Positions 35,080 to 43,527 of a stretch of DNA of 64,000 nucleotides are shown here, one piece after another (the stretch's first letter is position 1; the number at the start of each line of letters is the position of its first letter). Origin of the DNA: Pseudarthrobacter sp. W1I19 (GTDB lineage: Bacteria; Actinomycetota; Actinomycetes; Actinomycetales; Micrococcaceae); the NCBI RefSeq assembly GCF_030817835.1, contig NZ_JAUSZR010000001.1:496001-560000 (forward strand), written 5' to 3'. The position numbers were made by a program, and so were the translations under genes. The notes below the pieces were generated by a model. The model was not told where the DNA came from and did not search any database. It worked only from the letters and a program-made list of their open reading frames with translations.

Positions 35080-35823
35080 CTATCCGTCGTAGTGAGTGCG
35101 GGCGGGGCCCTGGCCAAGGGAGTTGACCACTGAGGCTGCCACATCATGCAGCTTGGAATTGCGCGTGCTGGAGGCTGTCTTCAGGATCTCGAAGGCGTCG
35201 TGCTGGCTGCACCTGTTCTGGGCCATGATGATGCCCACCGCCATGTCGATGACGGTCCGGGATTCCAGCGTGGCCCGCAGGTTGGCGGCGGTCTCGCTGT
35301 AGTGCGCAAAGCGCACGGCAAGCCGCAGCGCGAGGGACGTCTGGCTGACGAAGTCCTCTGCAAACTCAAGAACCTGGGCCTCGAAGCGGTTTGGGCGGCT
35401 CGAATACAGCAGCAGCGCCGCTTTCGTCCCGCCCTCCAGTTGGAACGGCACGGCAAGGACGGAGCGAACGCCCTGATCCAGCAGGGAGGCCGAGTACTCG
35501 GGCCAGCGGCCGTCCTCCCGGACGTCCGGCACCGGGACGGTTGCCTGGGTGGTGGACGCTTCCATGCTGGGCGTCTGGTTGAACTCGTACTCGAGCCTGG
35601 CCACGGCCTCGGCGGCCGGACTGCTGCTGGCTACTGTGGCAGCTTTCCGTTCGCGCAGCAGGGTGATGGCGCACAGCATCTCGTCGCCGGGCTCGGAGAG
35701 CTTACGGGCGGACACCTGCGCCAGTTCGTTAAGGAAGTCCTCAACGTCAGAGCTGTTGAGGACGAGTTCATGCAGGTGCTCGGTTATGGAGTTATCGGTT
35801 TTTGCTGTTGACTCGCTGGCCAC
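35080..35823 (-). CDS. GAF-ANTAR domain regulator (NRCSQ type, outside the main cluster)
   Basis: The 247-residue protein has a GAF domain (EYEFNQTPSMEASTTQATV in place of the usual GDGPCLTA, and GVRSVLAVPFQLEGG) and an ANTAR domain (SRTVIDMAVGIIMAQNRCSQ, TRNSKLHDVAASVVNSL). It ends ARTHYDG. The replacement of the conserved DGPCL segment by TPSME suggests a changed ligand site. The start taken is the GTG at 35823; the frame runs on to 36387 over the adk gene, which is not real coding. Followed by the receiver gene. Confidence 0.88.
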   Translation of the reverse strand: MASESTAKTDNSITEHLHELVLNSSDVEDFLNELAQVSARKLSEPGDEMLCAITLLRERKAATVASSSPAAEAVARLEYEFNQTPSMEASTTQATVPVPDVREDGRWPEYSASLLDQGVRSVLAVPFQLEGGTKAALLLYSSRPNRFEAQVLEFAEDFVSQTSLALRLAVRFAHYSETAANLRATLESRTVIDMAVGIIMAQNRCSQHDAFEILKTASSTRNSKLHDVAASVVNSLGQGPARTHYDG

Positions 35824-36118
35824 GGTTTCTTGGTGCCATTCGCTCAGGTCTAAACGAGCCGGCGACACGCACCATCCACCCGAAGGGGCGGCCGGCGGCT
35901 GAAGTCGCTGGATTCGACGAACTTTCCAACGGCCTGCTGCTAAACCGATATGCAGAAGTATATACATCCCCTGCACGGAGCAAACGTCATTTGGCTTCGC
36001 TGCGAACCCGCGTGTGCTGGCGCATGAGCATGTATTGTGCGCAGAATAGGGCAGCGCCGGCGCTGCCGGCGGCCGACCCGGAAACCAGCGGTTGCTGCGC
36101 CGCGGAGGGACGTGGAAC
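35824..36118. promoter_or_regulatory. Divergent promoter region between GAF-ANTAR and adenylate kinase genes
   Basis: About 295 bases with no credible gene. An AT-rich patch around 35940-35985 (CAGAAGTATATACATCCC) is the likeliest promoter area. No strong dyad seen. Confidence 0.4.
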
Positions 36119-36712
36119 ATGACCAGATTGCTCATTATCGGCCCGCCAGGTTCCGGCAAGGGAACCCAGGCTGAACACCTGGCCCGCCACTTCGGGATCC
36201 CTGCCGTGTCCACGGGTGAAATCTTCCGCAGCAATGTCAGCAAGCAAACCGAACTGGGCAACGAAGCTGCCAAGTATCTCGACGGCGGGGATTTTGTCCC
36301 GGACCACCTCACCAACGCCCTGGTCAAGGACCGTCTCCGGGACGACGACGTCCGGGCGGGCTTCCTGTTGGACGGGTACCCGCGCACCGCGCCTCAAGTT
36401 GTGGAACTGGACAACTTCCTGGCCTCCCAGGGCGGCTCCCTCGACGCCGTCATCGAACTGCGCGCCCCGGACTCGGAACTGGAACAGCGGATGCTGCAGC
36501 GCGCCCGGAAGGAAGGCCGCCGGGACGATACCGTGGATGTGTTCCGGCGCAGGCTTGACCTCTATCACCGGGAGACCCACGAAGTGGTGTCCGTCTATGC
36601 GGGCCGGGGACTCCTGGTATCAGTCAACGGCAGCGGCGACCCGGGCGAGATCACCACACTGGCGATTGCCGCCGTCGAACGCTTCATTAACGGAAAGGAA
36701 GAACGCGCATGA
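36119..36712 (+). CDS. Adenylate kinase-like nucleoside monophosphate kinase
   Basis: The 197-residue protein has the P-loop GPPGSGKGTQAEHLA (residues 8-22), the AMP-binding STGEIFRSN and LLDGYPRTAPQV, and the LID-region RARKEGRRDDT. It is the short-LID form without zinc cysteines. The gene is not in the ribosomal-protein/secY operon where the essential adk normally lies, so it is probably a second copy or a paralog with another nucleotide preference. The stop overlaps the start of the epimerase gene (ATGA). Confidence 0.88.
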   Translation: MTRLLIIGPPGSGKGTQAEHLARHFGIPAVSTGEIFRSNVSKQTELGNEAAKYLDGGDFVPDHLTNALVKDRLRDDDVRAGFLLDGYPRTAPQVVELDNFLASQGGSLDAVIELRAPDSELEQRMLQRARKEGRRDDTVDVFRRRLDLYHRETHEVVSVYAGRGLLVSVNGSGDPGEITTLAIAAVERFINGKEERA

Positions 36713-37581
36713 GGGTGGCAGTGACCGGGGGAAGCGGAAAGCTGGGGCGGCACGTGGTCCGGCGGCTGGTGGATGACGGACACCAGGTGCTGAACCTGGA
36801 CCGGGCAGGGGAGCGGAATCCCGGGCTGGTAGTGGTGGACCTGCGCAACTACGGCCAGGTCCTGGATGTCCTGCTGGGCGTGGATGACCGGCATAACGGA
36901 TTCGACGCCGTAGTCCACCTCGGTGCCATACCAGCGCCGGGCATCATCCCGGACGCGGCCACCTTCGAAAACAACATGCTCTCCACCTATAACGTGTTCC
37001 AGGCGGCACGCCGGGCCGGGATCAAGAAGGTGGTGTACGCCTCCAGCGAGACGGTGCTGGGACTGCCGTTCGACGTCGACCCGCCCTACATCCCGGTGGA
37101 CGAGGAGTACCCGGCGCGGCCGGAGAGCACCTACTCCCTGGTGAAGCACCTCGAGGAGCAGATGGCAGTGGAGCTGACGCGCTGGGACCCGGAGCTGAGC
37201 ATCTCCGGCCTCCGTTTCTCCAACGTCATGGACCCCGGGGACTATGCGAAGTTTCCGAGCTTCGAAGCCGACGCAACCCTGCGGAAGTGGAACCTCTGGG
37301 GCTACATCGACGGCCGCGATGGCGCCCAGGCCGTGGTCCGCGCCCTGGAGAACGGCCGGCCCGGCTTCGAGGCATACATCATCGCCAATTCGGATACTGT
37401 AATGAGCCGGTCAAGTGCCAGCCTCGCTGCGGAAGTATTCCCTGCCGTCAAGGTCGCCAAGGAGTTGGGTGAGCACGAGACCATGCTGTCCATCGACAAG
37501 GCCCGGCGGATGCTCGGCTTCGAGCCCGAATACTCCTGGCGGAACCACGTGCCGGGTACCCTTGGAGGCACGGAAAACTAA
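36709..37581 (+). CDS. NAD-dependent epimerase/dehydratase (SDR extended family)
   Basis: The 290-residue protein has the Rossmann motif VAVTGGSGKLGRHVV, the Ser/Tyr/Lys site in VVYASSETVLG and YSLVKHLEEQM (YxxxK), and RFSNVMDPGDY. It resembles uronate dehydrogenases and sugar-nucleotide epimerases. Coupling with the adenylate kinase gene by a 4-base overlap is unusual and may point to a nucleotide-sugar or nucleotide-linked substrate. Substrate not known. Confidence 0.87.
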   Translation: MRVAVTGGSGKLGRHVVRRLVDDGHQVLNLDRAGERNPGLVVVDLRNYGQVLDVLLGVDDRHNGFDAVVHLGAIPAPGIIPDAATFENNMLSTYNVFQAARRAGIKKVVYASSETVLGLPFDVDPPYIPVDEEYPARPESTYSLVKHLEEQMAVELTRWDPELSISGLRFSNVMDPGDYAKFPSFEADATLRKWNLWGYIDGRDGAQAVVRALENGRPGFEAYIIANSDTVMSRSSASLAAEVFPAVKVAKELGEHETMLSIDKARRMLGFEPEYSWRNHVPGTLGGTEN

Positions 37582-37686
37582 GGAATTCCGGTCCGGCGCA
37601 GGAATCGCCAAGGGTTGCCACAGGATCCTGCGAGGACCCGGAATCCCGCCGCTTCGGGGTCCTAATCTTTTGGTAAGGGCGGATGG

Positions 37687-39594
37687 TTGGTCTGCCCGCG
37701 CAGCCCGCAACGCCAAAACAAGGACCCCAAAATTCGTACTCCCGCCTTTGTTCTGCCCGCCGCAGCAGTGCTGGTTTCCGCCGCCGCACTTTCCGCCACT
37801 GCCGTGCCTGCCGTGGCAGCTCCACCTGCCGATACCGGTGCCGGCCGCTACATCGTCCAGTACGCGGCCACTGCGGACGTGGCAACTGAGGCCGCCGGAC
37901 TGCGCGCCCAGGGCCTCGCCGTCGGCCGTACGTTTTCGCACGCCGTCCGCGCCGCAGTAGTGACCGCCAATCCCGCCCAGGCGGCCGCACTGGCACGTTC
38001 CGGCCGCGTGGTTTCGGTGGAGCCGGACGCTCCCGTCAGTGTTTCCGCAACAGAGCAGCCGGCACCATGGGGCCTGGACCGCATCGACCAGAAGACCTTG
38101 CCTTTGTCCGGGTCCTACTCCTGGACCTCCTCCGGCGCCGGCGTGACTGCGTACGTCGTGGACACCGGCGTCCTGGCCTCACACACCGATTTCACCGGCC
38201 GCGTGGCCGCAGGCTGGTCGGCTGTTGCCGACGGCCTGGGCTCGGGTGACTGCAACGGACACGGCACGCATGTGGCCGGCTCGGTAGCGGGTTCCACCTA
38301 TGGCGTGGCAAAGAGCGCCACGGTGGTGCCCGTCCGCGTGCTCGACTGCAACGGATCCGGCTACAACTCCGACGTGGTGGCCGGGCTCGACTGGGTAGCC
38401 GCGAACCACGCCGCCGGGACGCCAGCGGTGGTCAACCTAAGTCTGGGCGGAGGCGTGAGCACCACCGTGGACGCGGCCATCCAGGCAGTGATCAACGACG
38501 GCGTCACCGCGGTGGTTGCCGCCGGCAACTCTGCCGTGGACGCCTGCAACAGTTCTCCCGCCCGCGTACCGGCCGCCGTCACAGTAGCAGCCAGTGACTC
38601 TGCAGACCGGCAGGCGTCCTTCTCCAACGTCGGCCCGTGCGTGGACCTCTACGCGCCCGGCGTTGGCATCACCTCCACCTACTACACGTCGGCCACTGCC
38701 ACAGCTTCCATGTCCGGGACCTCAATGGCCTCGCCACACGTGGCTGGGGCGGCGGCACTGCTGTTGTCCCAGAACCCGGCCCTCACACCGGCGCAGGTGG
38801 CTGCTGCACTCACATCCAACGCCACCGCCGGGGTGGTCACCGGCACCACCAGCGGCACGCCCAACCGCCTGCTGTTCGCCGACGCCGTTGCTGCTGCCCC
38901 GGCACCGGCACCCGCGCCTGCTCCGGCCCCTGCTCCTGCTCCTGCTCCTGCTCCGGCGCCGACCGTCACGGCGATGACGCCGGGAGCCGATGCCACGGCA
39001 GTAGCGGCCGGATCCAACGTCACAGCCACCTTCAGCGCGGCGATCCAGGGCGTCACCAGCGGGACGTTTGTGCTCAAGAACTCGACAGGCGGCACCGTTC
39101 CCGCCACCGTGACCTATAACGCCACCACCCGCACGGCCACCCTTGATCCGGCCGCCGGCCTGGCCGCCGACACACGCTACACGGCAACACTGGTGGGCGG
39201 AACCTCGGCCATCCGCGGTACCACAGGCACGCCGCTGGCCTCCGCCAGCTGGAGCTTCCTGACCGGACCCGCGCCCGTCGTCACCAGCACCACGCCCGCC
39301 AGCAACGCGCTGTTGGTGCGCCGGGCCAACAGCATCAGCGTCACCTTCAACGAGGCTGTCCAGGCGGTCAACGGAACCACCTTCACGGTGAAGAACGCCG
39401 CCACCGGAGCTGTGGTGCCGGCCTCCGTGTACCGGAACGGGACCACCAACCAGTGGATCCTGGACCCCCAGCAGCCGCTGGCCGCCAAGACCAAATACAC
39501 CGTGACGGTGACCGGCGGAAGTGCTGCGGTAAGGGACCTGGCGGGAAACGCCTTCGGTGGCCGGACCTGGCAGTTCACCACCGGTTCCTTCTAG
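37687..39594 (+). CDS. Secreted subtilisin-like serine protease (S8) with two Ig-like C-terminal domains
   Basis: About 635 residues. A basic N-region and a hydrophobic core (FVLPAAAVLVSAAALSATAV) end with a likely cleavage at AVAA near 45. An I9 propeptide spans about 52-120. The catalytic triad is Asp159 (YVVDTGVL), His192 (CNGHGTHVAGS) and Ser346 (SGTSMASPHVAG). A linker of about ten Pro-Ala repeats (38905-38960) leads to two Big_5-like domains at about 435-530 and 540-635. The start is uncertain: the TTG at 37687 has AAGGGCGG upstream, and no ATG in this frame lies before the signal sequence. It probably degrades extracellular protein. Confidence 0.88.
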   Translation: MVCPRSPQRQNKDPKIRTPAFVLPAAAVLVSAAALSATAVPAVAAPPADTGAGRYIVQYAATADVATEAAGLRAQGLAVGRTFSHAVRAAVVTANPAQAAALARSGRVVSVEPDAPVSVSATEQPAPWGLDRIDQKTLPLSGSYSWTSSGAGVTAYVVDTGVLASHTDFTGRVAAGWSAVADGLGSGDCNGHGTHVAGSVAGSTYGVAKSATVVPVRVLDCNGSGYNSDVVAGLDWVAANHAAGTPAVVNLSLGGGVSTTVDAAIQAVINDGVTAVVAAGNSAVDACNSSPARVPAAVTVAASDSADRQASFSNVGPCVDLYAPGVGITSTYYTSATATASMSGTSMASPHVAGAAALLLSQNPALTPAQVAAALTSNATAGVVTGTTSGTPNRLLFADAVAAAPAPAPAPAPAPAPAPAPAPAPTVTAMTPGADATAVAAGSNVTATFSAAIQGVTSGTFVLKNSTGGTVPATVTYNATTRTATLDPAAGLAADTRYTATLVGGTSAIRGTTGTPLASASWSFLTGPAPVVTSTTPASNALLVRRANSISVTFNEAVQAVNGTTFTVKNAATGAVVPASVYRNGTTNQWILDPQQPLAAKTKYTVTVTGGSAAVRDLAGNAFGGRTWQFTTGSF

Positions 39595-39601
39595 GTATTG
39601 C

Positions 39602-40747
39602 TTAGACCGTCTCCAGCAGGAACTCGGCGCGCCCGTGCGCGGCCCCGTTAATCTGCAGCTCCAGCGCATGCAATCCCGGATGGTGCACCCTGGTTGTCAT
39701 CTGCCGGAACGCGTGGCGCTTCGACAGGCTCCGGCGCTCGCCCGGTGCGAGGGTCAGGGTTGAGATCTTGAAAACCTTGGCAGACTGGCGGCCATTGGCC
39801 TTTTGGTAGTGCACCTTGTAGTCCACAGCGAGCTTCACCTCTTCGGCGCCGGAATTTGAAATCTCAAAAGCGAACGTCAGCTCACCCGGTACGGTAAGGG
39901 TTTCCCGATCCAGGCGCGGGCCGTTCACCATCACGGACGCAGGGGTGAAGCCGAGCAGTGCCAGCGCCCCGGGATGCCCTTTTTTGATCAGCGTGCGGAG
40001 CCCATGGCGGACCACCCACGCCGTGTTTTTGTCCACCGTGTTGCTGTCCGCCGTGTTGCTGTCCGCCGCGGCGAGCCAGCGCCCGGCGGTGGCAACCACG
40101 GCGCCCGGGGCGTGCCGGGCAAGGTCGTTGAGATGGTTTGCCACCGAGCGCTGCACATACTCAGAGGAGTCACGGTACAGGGCATCCAGGATGGGGAGCG
40201 TGGCTTCCGGGCGCTGGACGAGGGCGGGTACGCGCACCGCCCAGGGCAGGTAGGGCCGGGTGCCCTCGCTTGCCAGCCGGCGCACATGCTCGTCCGGGCT
40301 GGCTATCCACTCCTGGATTGCTGCCAGGGCGCGGTCCGGGTCACGCGCAAGGAGTCGCCGGATCGCGAATTCACCGGTGAGCCGCGGCGTGAGTTCGGCC
40401 AGCAGCCCCAGGCAGTCGTCAAAGTCCTCCAAGGCACCCGAATCCAGGGCGAGGCTGACGGCCGCTTCGGACACCGGCCACAGGACCCAGCCGGTAAATT
40501 CGGGAAACTGAAGCGCCGCGCGGAAGCTGCGGGCCGCCGTCGTATACCCCGCGCCGCGGGTGGCATCACTGATGTCAGCCACCAGTGCCCGGGCCACCAG
40601 ATCGGTGCGGGCACGCAAATTGAGCTCCCCCAGCTCCGCGCCGGTGGCTGCGGTCCGCTCCCATGGGACTCCCGGCGCGCTCTCTTTGAGGACGCCGACG
40701 AGGGTGGCTATGGCCGGCGGGTCAATCAGTTCGTTCATCACGCCCAT
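39602..40747 (-). CDS. DNA alkylation repair protein, AlkC-like, with Ig-like C-terminus
   Basis: The 381-residue HEAT-repeat protein has helical repeats over the first 240 residues (WVLWPVSEAAVSLAL, FAIRRLLARDPDRAL, VQRSVANHLNDLARHAP). A beta-rich Ig-like domain occupies about 275-381 (ELTFAFEISNSGAEEVKLAV). AlkC/AlkD-type glycosylases remove alkylated bases without base flipping. A run of three 15-base units in the middle of the gene encodes (A/V)D(S/K)NT repeats. The start may be ATG 40747 or ATG 40738. It is convergent with the subtilase. Confidence 0.8.
   Translation of the reverse strand: MGVMNELIDPPAIATLVGVLKESAPGVPWERTAATGAELGELNLRARTDLVARALVADISDATRGAGYTTAARSFRAALQFPEFTGWVLWPVSEAAVSLALDSGALEDFDDCLGLLAELTPRLTGEFAIRRLLARDPDRALAAIQEWIASPDEHVRRLASEGTRPYLPWAVRVPALVQRPEATLPILDALYRDSSEYVQRSVANHLNDLARHAPGAVVATAGRWLAAADSNTADSNTVDKNTAWVVRHGLRTLIKKGHPGALALLGFTPASVMVNGPRLDRETLTVPGELTFAFEISNSGAEEVKLAVDYKVHYQKANGRQSAKVFKISTLTLAPGERRSLSKRHAFRQMTTRVHHPGLHALELQINGAAHGRAEFLLETV
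40021..40065 (-). repeat. Three tandem 15-bp units inside the AlkC-like gene
   Basis: CCGTGTTGCTGTCCG at 40036-40050 and 40051-40065 are identical, and 40021-40035 is a variant. They keep the frame and add five residues each, so copy number may vary without breaking the gene. Confidence 0.9.
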
Positions 40748-40889
40748 GCAGTCAGGCTACCGCCGGGATGCGACAATGACGGCCCCTCCGAACGTCAGCG
40801 GGATACCGCGCTGCTCATTCCCGCCGCGCCAAGGCCGCGCAACAGGGATAATCTTCACCCTAGGCAAACTTCACTACCGAGGGACGGAT

Positions 40890-41696
40890 GTGCCGGTGGG
40901 ACAGCAGGGATCAGCAGGCTCCGGAACCAGCCGGAAGAGTACCGGCAAGTGGCGGGCCTTTCACGACAAGTTCGTGGTGGAGGAGCGCTATGTTGACCCG
41001 GCGGACAGGCGCAGCCTGTACCGGGCCGCCGTCATCCTGGCGGCGGTGGGGCTGGCACTCTTCCTGGCGACCCTGGTCAGCGTGGTCCAGGCAGATGGAC
41101 TGTCCGCGGCCGACGTGCCCGTCCGGGACTGGCTGCTGGGGCTGAGGTCCCAGACCCTGACGGTGGTGATGATCTTCCTCGCCGTGCTCTTCGGTCCCAT
41201 TGCCCTCCCCATCATCGTGCTGGTGGTGGTGGTCGTGTGGGGCTTCGCCGCGAAACACGCCTGGCGCCCCGTGGTACTGGCGTCCGCGATGCTCAGCGGG
41301 GTCATCATTTCGCAGATCATCCTCCAGATAGTGCGCCGGTCGCGTCCGCCGGTGGAACAGATGCTCTTCGGGATAGACCACACCTTCTCGTTTCCCTCCG
41401 GACACGTCCTGGGGGCGTGCGACTTCCTGCTGGTGGGCACGTTCTTGATCTATTCCCGGCGAAAGAACAGGAAGGCCGCGGTGTTTGGGTTCATCGGAGC
41501 GGGAGTCGGGATTGTTCTGGCCTCGGTCAGCCGGCTGTACCTGGGATACCACTGGCTCAGCGACGCCCTGGCATCGGTCTCGCTGTCACTGCTGATCCTC
41601 GGGGGTGTCATCGCCCTGGATACATGGCGGACGGCAAGGATTCCAGGCGAGCGGATCACGGGCGAACTGTCCAAGGCGGAAACCCAGCGGGACTAA
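40890..41696 (+). CDS. PAP2-family membrane phosphatase
   Basis: The 268-residue protein has about five or six helices and the three PAP2 phosphatase motifs: VRRSRPPVEQML (K/RxxxxxxRP), FSFPSGHVLGACDF (PSGH) and SRLYLGYHWLSDAL (SRxxxxxHxxxD). It should dephosphorylate a lipid phosphate such as undecaprenyl pyrophosphate or phosphatidate at the outer membrane face. The GTG at 40890 with GAGGGA upstream gives the start. It is convergent with the MerR gene at a 3-base distance. Confidence 0.88.
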   Translation: MPVGQQGSAGSGTSRKSTGKWRAFHDKFVVEERYVDPADRRSLYRAAVILAAVGLALFLATLVSVVQADGLSAADVPVRDWLLGLRSQTLTVVMIFLAVLFGPIALPIIVLVVVVVWGFAAKHAWRPVVLASAMLSGVIISQIILQIVRRSRPPVEQMLFGIDHTFSFPSGHVLGACDFLLVGTFLIYSRRKNRKAAVFGFIGAGVGIVLASVSRLYLGYHWLSDALASVSLSLLILGGVIALDTWRTARIPGERITGELSKAETQRD

Positions 41697-41699
41697 ACG

Positions 41700-42020
41700 T
41701 CACCCAGGCGGCCGCGCCCGGGCCCGCTTCAGGGCGCGGTGGAGTTTGAGGTTGGCTTCCTCCAGTTCAAGCACCTTGGCGACTCCGGCGAGGTTCAGGC
41801 CCTGGTCAAGGAGTTCGCCGATCCTGAGCAGCACGGCAATGTCCGCATCGCTGTACTGCCGCGTGCCGCCCGAGGTGCGGGACGGCGTCAGCAGGCCTCG
41901 GGTTTCGTAAAGGCGGATGTTCTGCTGGCCGGTGCCCGCCAGTTTCGCCGCCACCGAAATGGCATAGAGTGCGCGCCCCTTCGCGGGCGCGGCCGCCCGG
42001 CCTGATTCCTGCTCTGCCAT
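41700..42020 (-). CDS. MerR-family regulator (HspR-like)
   Basis: The 106-residue protein has the MerR helix-turn-helix LYAISVAAKLAGTGQQNIRL, YETRGLLTPSRTSGGTRQYS and DADIAVLLRIGELLDQGLNL, followed by a short dimer helix. It closely resembles HspR repressors in layout and has no effector domain. It is divergent from hsp20, with a 9-bp dyad between. It probably represses the heat-shock genes to the right. Confidence 0.87.
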   Translation of the reverse strand: MAEQESGRAAAPAKGRALYAISVAAKLAGTGQQNIRLYETRGLLTPSRTSGGTRQYSDADIAVLLRIGELLDQGLNLAGVAKVLELEEANLKLHRALKRARARPPG

Positions 42021-42083
42021 CGGCTCTCCAGAATTTTTGGCGGTGATCTTGCTTCAGTTTCCCACGGGTGCTATAAAAAATCT

Positions 42084-42117
42084 ATATCCACCACCATAGA
42101 TCATGAGCGGTGGATAT
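42084..42117. promoter_or_regulatory. Inverted repeat between merR and hsp20, possible operator
   Basis: ATATCCACC (42084-42092) and GGTGGATAT (42109-42117) are separated by 16 bases and follow the AT-rich TATAAAAAATCTATA. The position fits a MerR-type operator. It is not the classical HAIR sequence CTTGAGT-n7-ACTCAAG. Confidence 0.5.
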
Positions 42118-42156
42118 GGCATAGAACCAACATCTAACGAGCTGAAGGAGTGGGAA

Positions 42157-42585
42157 ATGATGTTGATGCGCACGGACCCGTTCCGTGAGCTGGACCGGCT
42201 CACGCAGCAGGTCTTTGGAACTGCCGCCCGCCCGGCTGCCATGCCCATGGATGCCTGGCAGGAGGATGGCGAGTTTGTTGTGGCCTTTGATCTTCCGGGC
42301 GTCAAGCTCGATTCGCTGGACCTGAACGTTGAGCGCAACGTCCTCACGGTGCGCGCCGAACGCAAGGATCCCACCCAGCCCAATGTCGAGTTGGTGGCCT
42401 CCGAGCGTCCCCGCGGCGTTTTCAGCCGCCAGCTGATCCTGGGCGACACCCTGAACACGGACAACATCAAGGCCAGCTACGACCAGGGCGTCCTGACGCT
42501 GCGGATCCCCGTGGCGGAACAGGCCAAGCCCCGCAAGATCGAAATCCAGACCCAGCAGGGCGAGATGCACCAAATCAGAAGCTAG
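42157..42585 (+). CDS. Hsp20/alpha-crystallin small heat-shock protein
   Basis: The 142-residue ATP-independent chaperone starts [20 protein letters not shown], the usual amphipathic N-terminus. The alpha-crystallin domain spans about 40-130 ([44 protein letters not shown]). AAGGAGTGGGAA precedes the ATG at 42157. It is the first gene of a plus-strand stress group with the J-domain gene. Confidence 0.95.
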   Translation: MMLMRTDPFRELDRLTQQVFGTAARPAAMPMDAWQEDGEFVVAFDLPGVKLDSLDLNVERNVLTVRAERKDPTQPNVELVASERPRGVFSRQLILGDTLNTDNIKASYDQGVLTLRIPVAEQAKPRKIEIQTQQGEMHQIRS

Positions 42586-42668
42586 GACGGCCCCACGGTG
42601 CAGGGCAGCCATGGCGGTTGCCCTGCGCCGCACCCGTATCCGGACGCATCTGGAACCGGAAGGCCCAC

Positions 42669-43067
42669 ATGAGTAACATCCCGGACTACTACGCAACGCT
42701 GCGCGTCCCGCGTGACGCCACCCAGCAGCAGATTTCGCGCGCCTACCGGGCCCTCATGCGCAGCCACCACCCGGACCTCGATGCGGGCAGGGCCAACCCG
42801 GGCAGCCAACAGGGCAGCCCGGTGAAGATTCCGCAACAGCCGGAGGGGGAACTGCTGCGGATCATGCAGGCCTTCGCTGTCCTGCGTGATCCTTCGCGGC
42901 GGGCGGACTATGACCGCGAGGTGAAGGCGGTACCTGCAGCCCGGGCAACACCGGCGTCGGGAACCGCGCGGGACATTCCGGTCCGCAAAGTCCAGCCCCG
43001 GAGCCGTCCTTCGGGGAACACCATCAGGATCAGCCCGGTGCACTGGGAGAGCGGCCCCTGGGCCTAG
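42669..43067 (+). CDS. J-domain (DnaJ-like) co-chaperone
   Basis: The 132-residue protein has a J-domain over residues 4-82 (YYATLRVPRDATQQQISRAY, RSHHPDLD with the essential HPD). A Gly/Gln-rich insert lies between helices II and III, followed by the helix LRIMQAFAVLRDPSRRADYD. The basic tail is short and there is no zinc or substrate-binding domain. It should stimulate a DnaK. The start at 42669 has GGAAGG upstream. It lies 83 bases behind hsp20. Confidence 0.9.
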   Translation: MSNIPDYYATLRVPRDATQQQISRAYRALMRSHHPDLDAGRANPGSQQGSPVKIPQQPEGELLRIMQAFAVLRDPSRRADYDREVKAVPAARATPASGTARDIPVRKVQPRSRPSGNTIRISPVHWESGPWA

Positions 43068-43149
43068 CTGCCAAAACCATGCGGCGCATCGGCTACCTTC
43101 AGCCGCCGGGGACCCACCGGGGCGGCTCTACCCTAAGGAGGCAAACTGT

Positions 43150-43527
43150 ATGAGCGATTGGCGCCGTTACGACTCACACCTTATGCCGGCGTTCCATGAG
43201 CGTTTCGAACAGCGCTGGGGCAAAGGCACCGCCCCTTTCCTGGACCCCGAGGCGCATGAGGAGCCCTTACCCCGTGCACAGTGGATCAACCCGGCAACGG
43301 GCGCTGCCCTGGCCGTAGTGCCGGTCTGGACGAACGATGAAAAGCAGCAACGCTCTTTCGGCGTCTTTTATCTTCCGCCGGCCGGGGATATCTGGGTCCT
43401 GCGCCCGGGCTACACGGGGTACCTTGAACCGGCCGACGGCGAAACAGAGCACCTCGTGACGCTCCGCAACGATGCCTTCCGCAAGGCCGTGGCGCATGCG
43501 AAGGATTTCCTGTTCGGCGATCAGTAG
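43150..43527 (+). CDS. Hypothetical protein
   Basis: The 125-residue protein starts MSDWRRYDSHLMPAFHERFE after a strong TAAGGAGG. It is rich in aromatic and acidic residues (GVFYLPPAGDIWVLRPGYTG) and has no signal peptide or membrane helix. Probably a soluble single domain. Family not recognised. Its end overlaps the convergent AAA+ gene by 7 bases. Confidence 0.75.
   Translation: MSDWRRYDSHLMPAFHERFEQRWGKGTAPFLDPEAHEEPLPRAQWINPATGAALAVVPVWTNDEKQQRSFGVFYLPPAGDIWVLRPGYTGYLEPADGETEHLVTLRNDAFRKAVAHAKDFLFGDQ

Noticed and set aside
35824..36387. Upstream extension of the 35080 GAF-ANTAR frame
   Set aside because: It runs over the adenylate kinase start and has no domain similarity; the GTG at 35823 gives a length like its paralogs.
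38905..38960. CCTGCTCCTGCTCC repeats as a possible regulatory microsatellite
   Set aside because: They encode the Pro-Ala linker of the subtilase and keep frame; ordinary for secreted actinobacterial enzymes.
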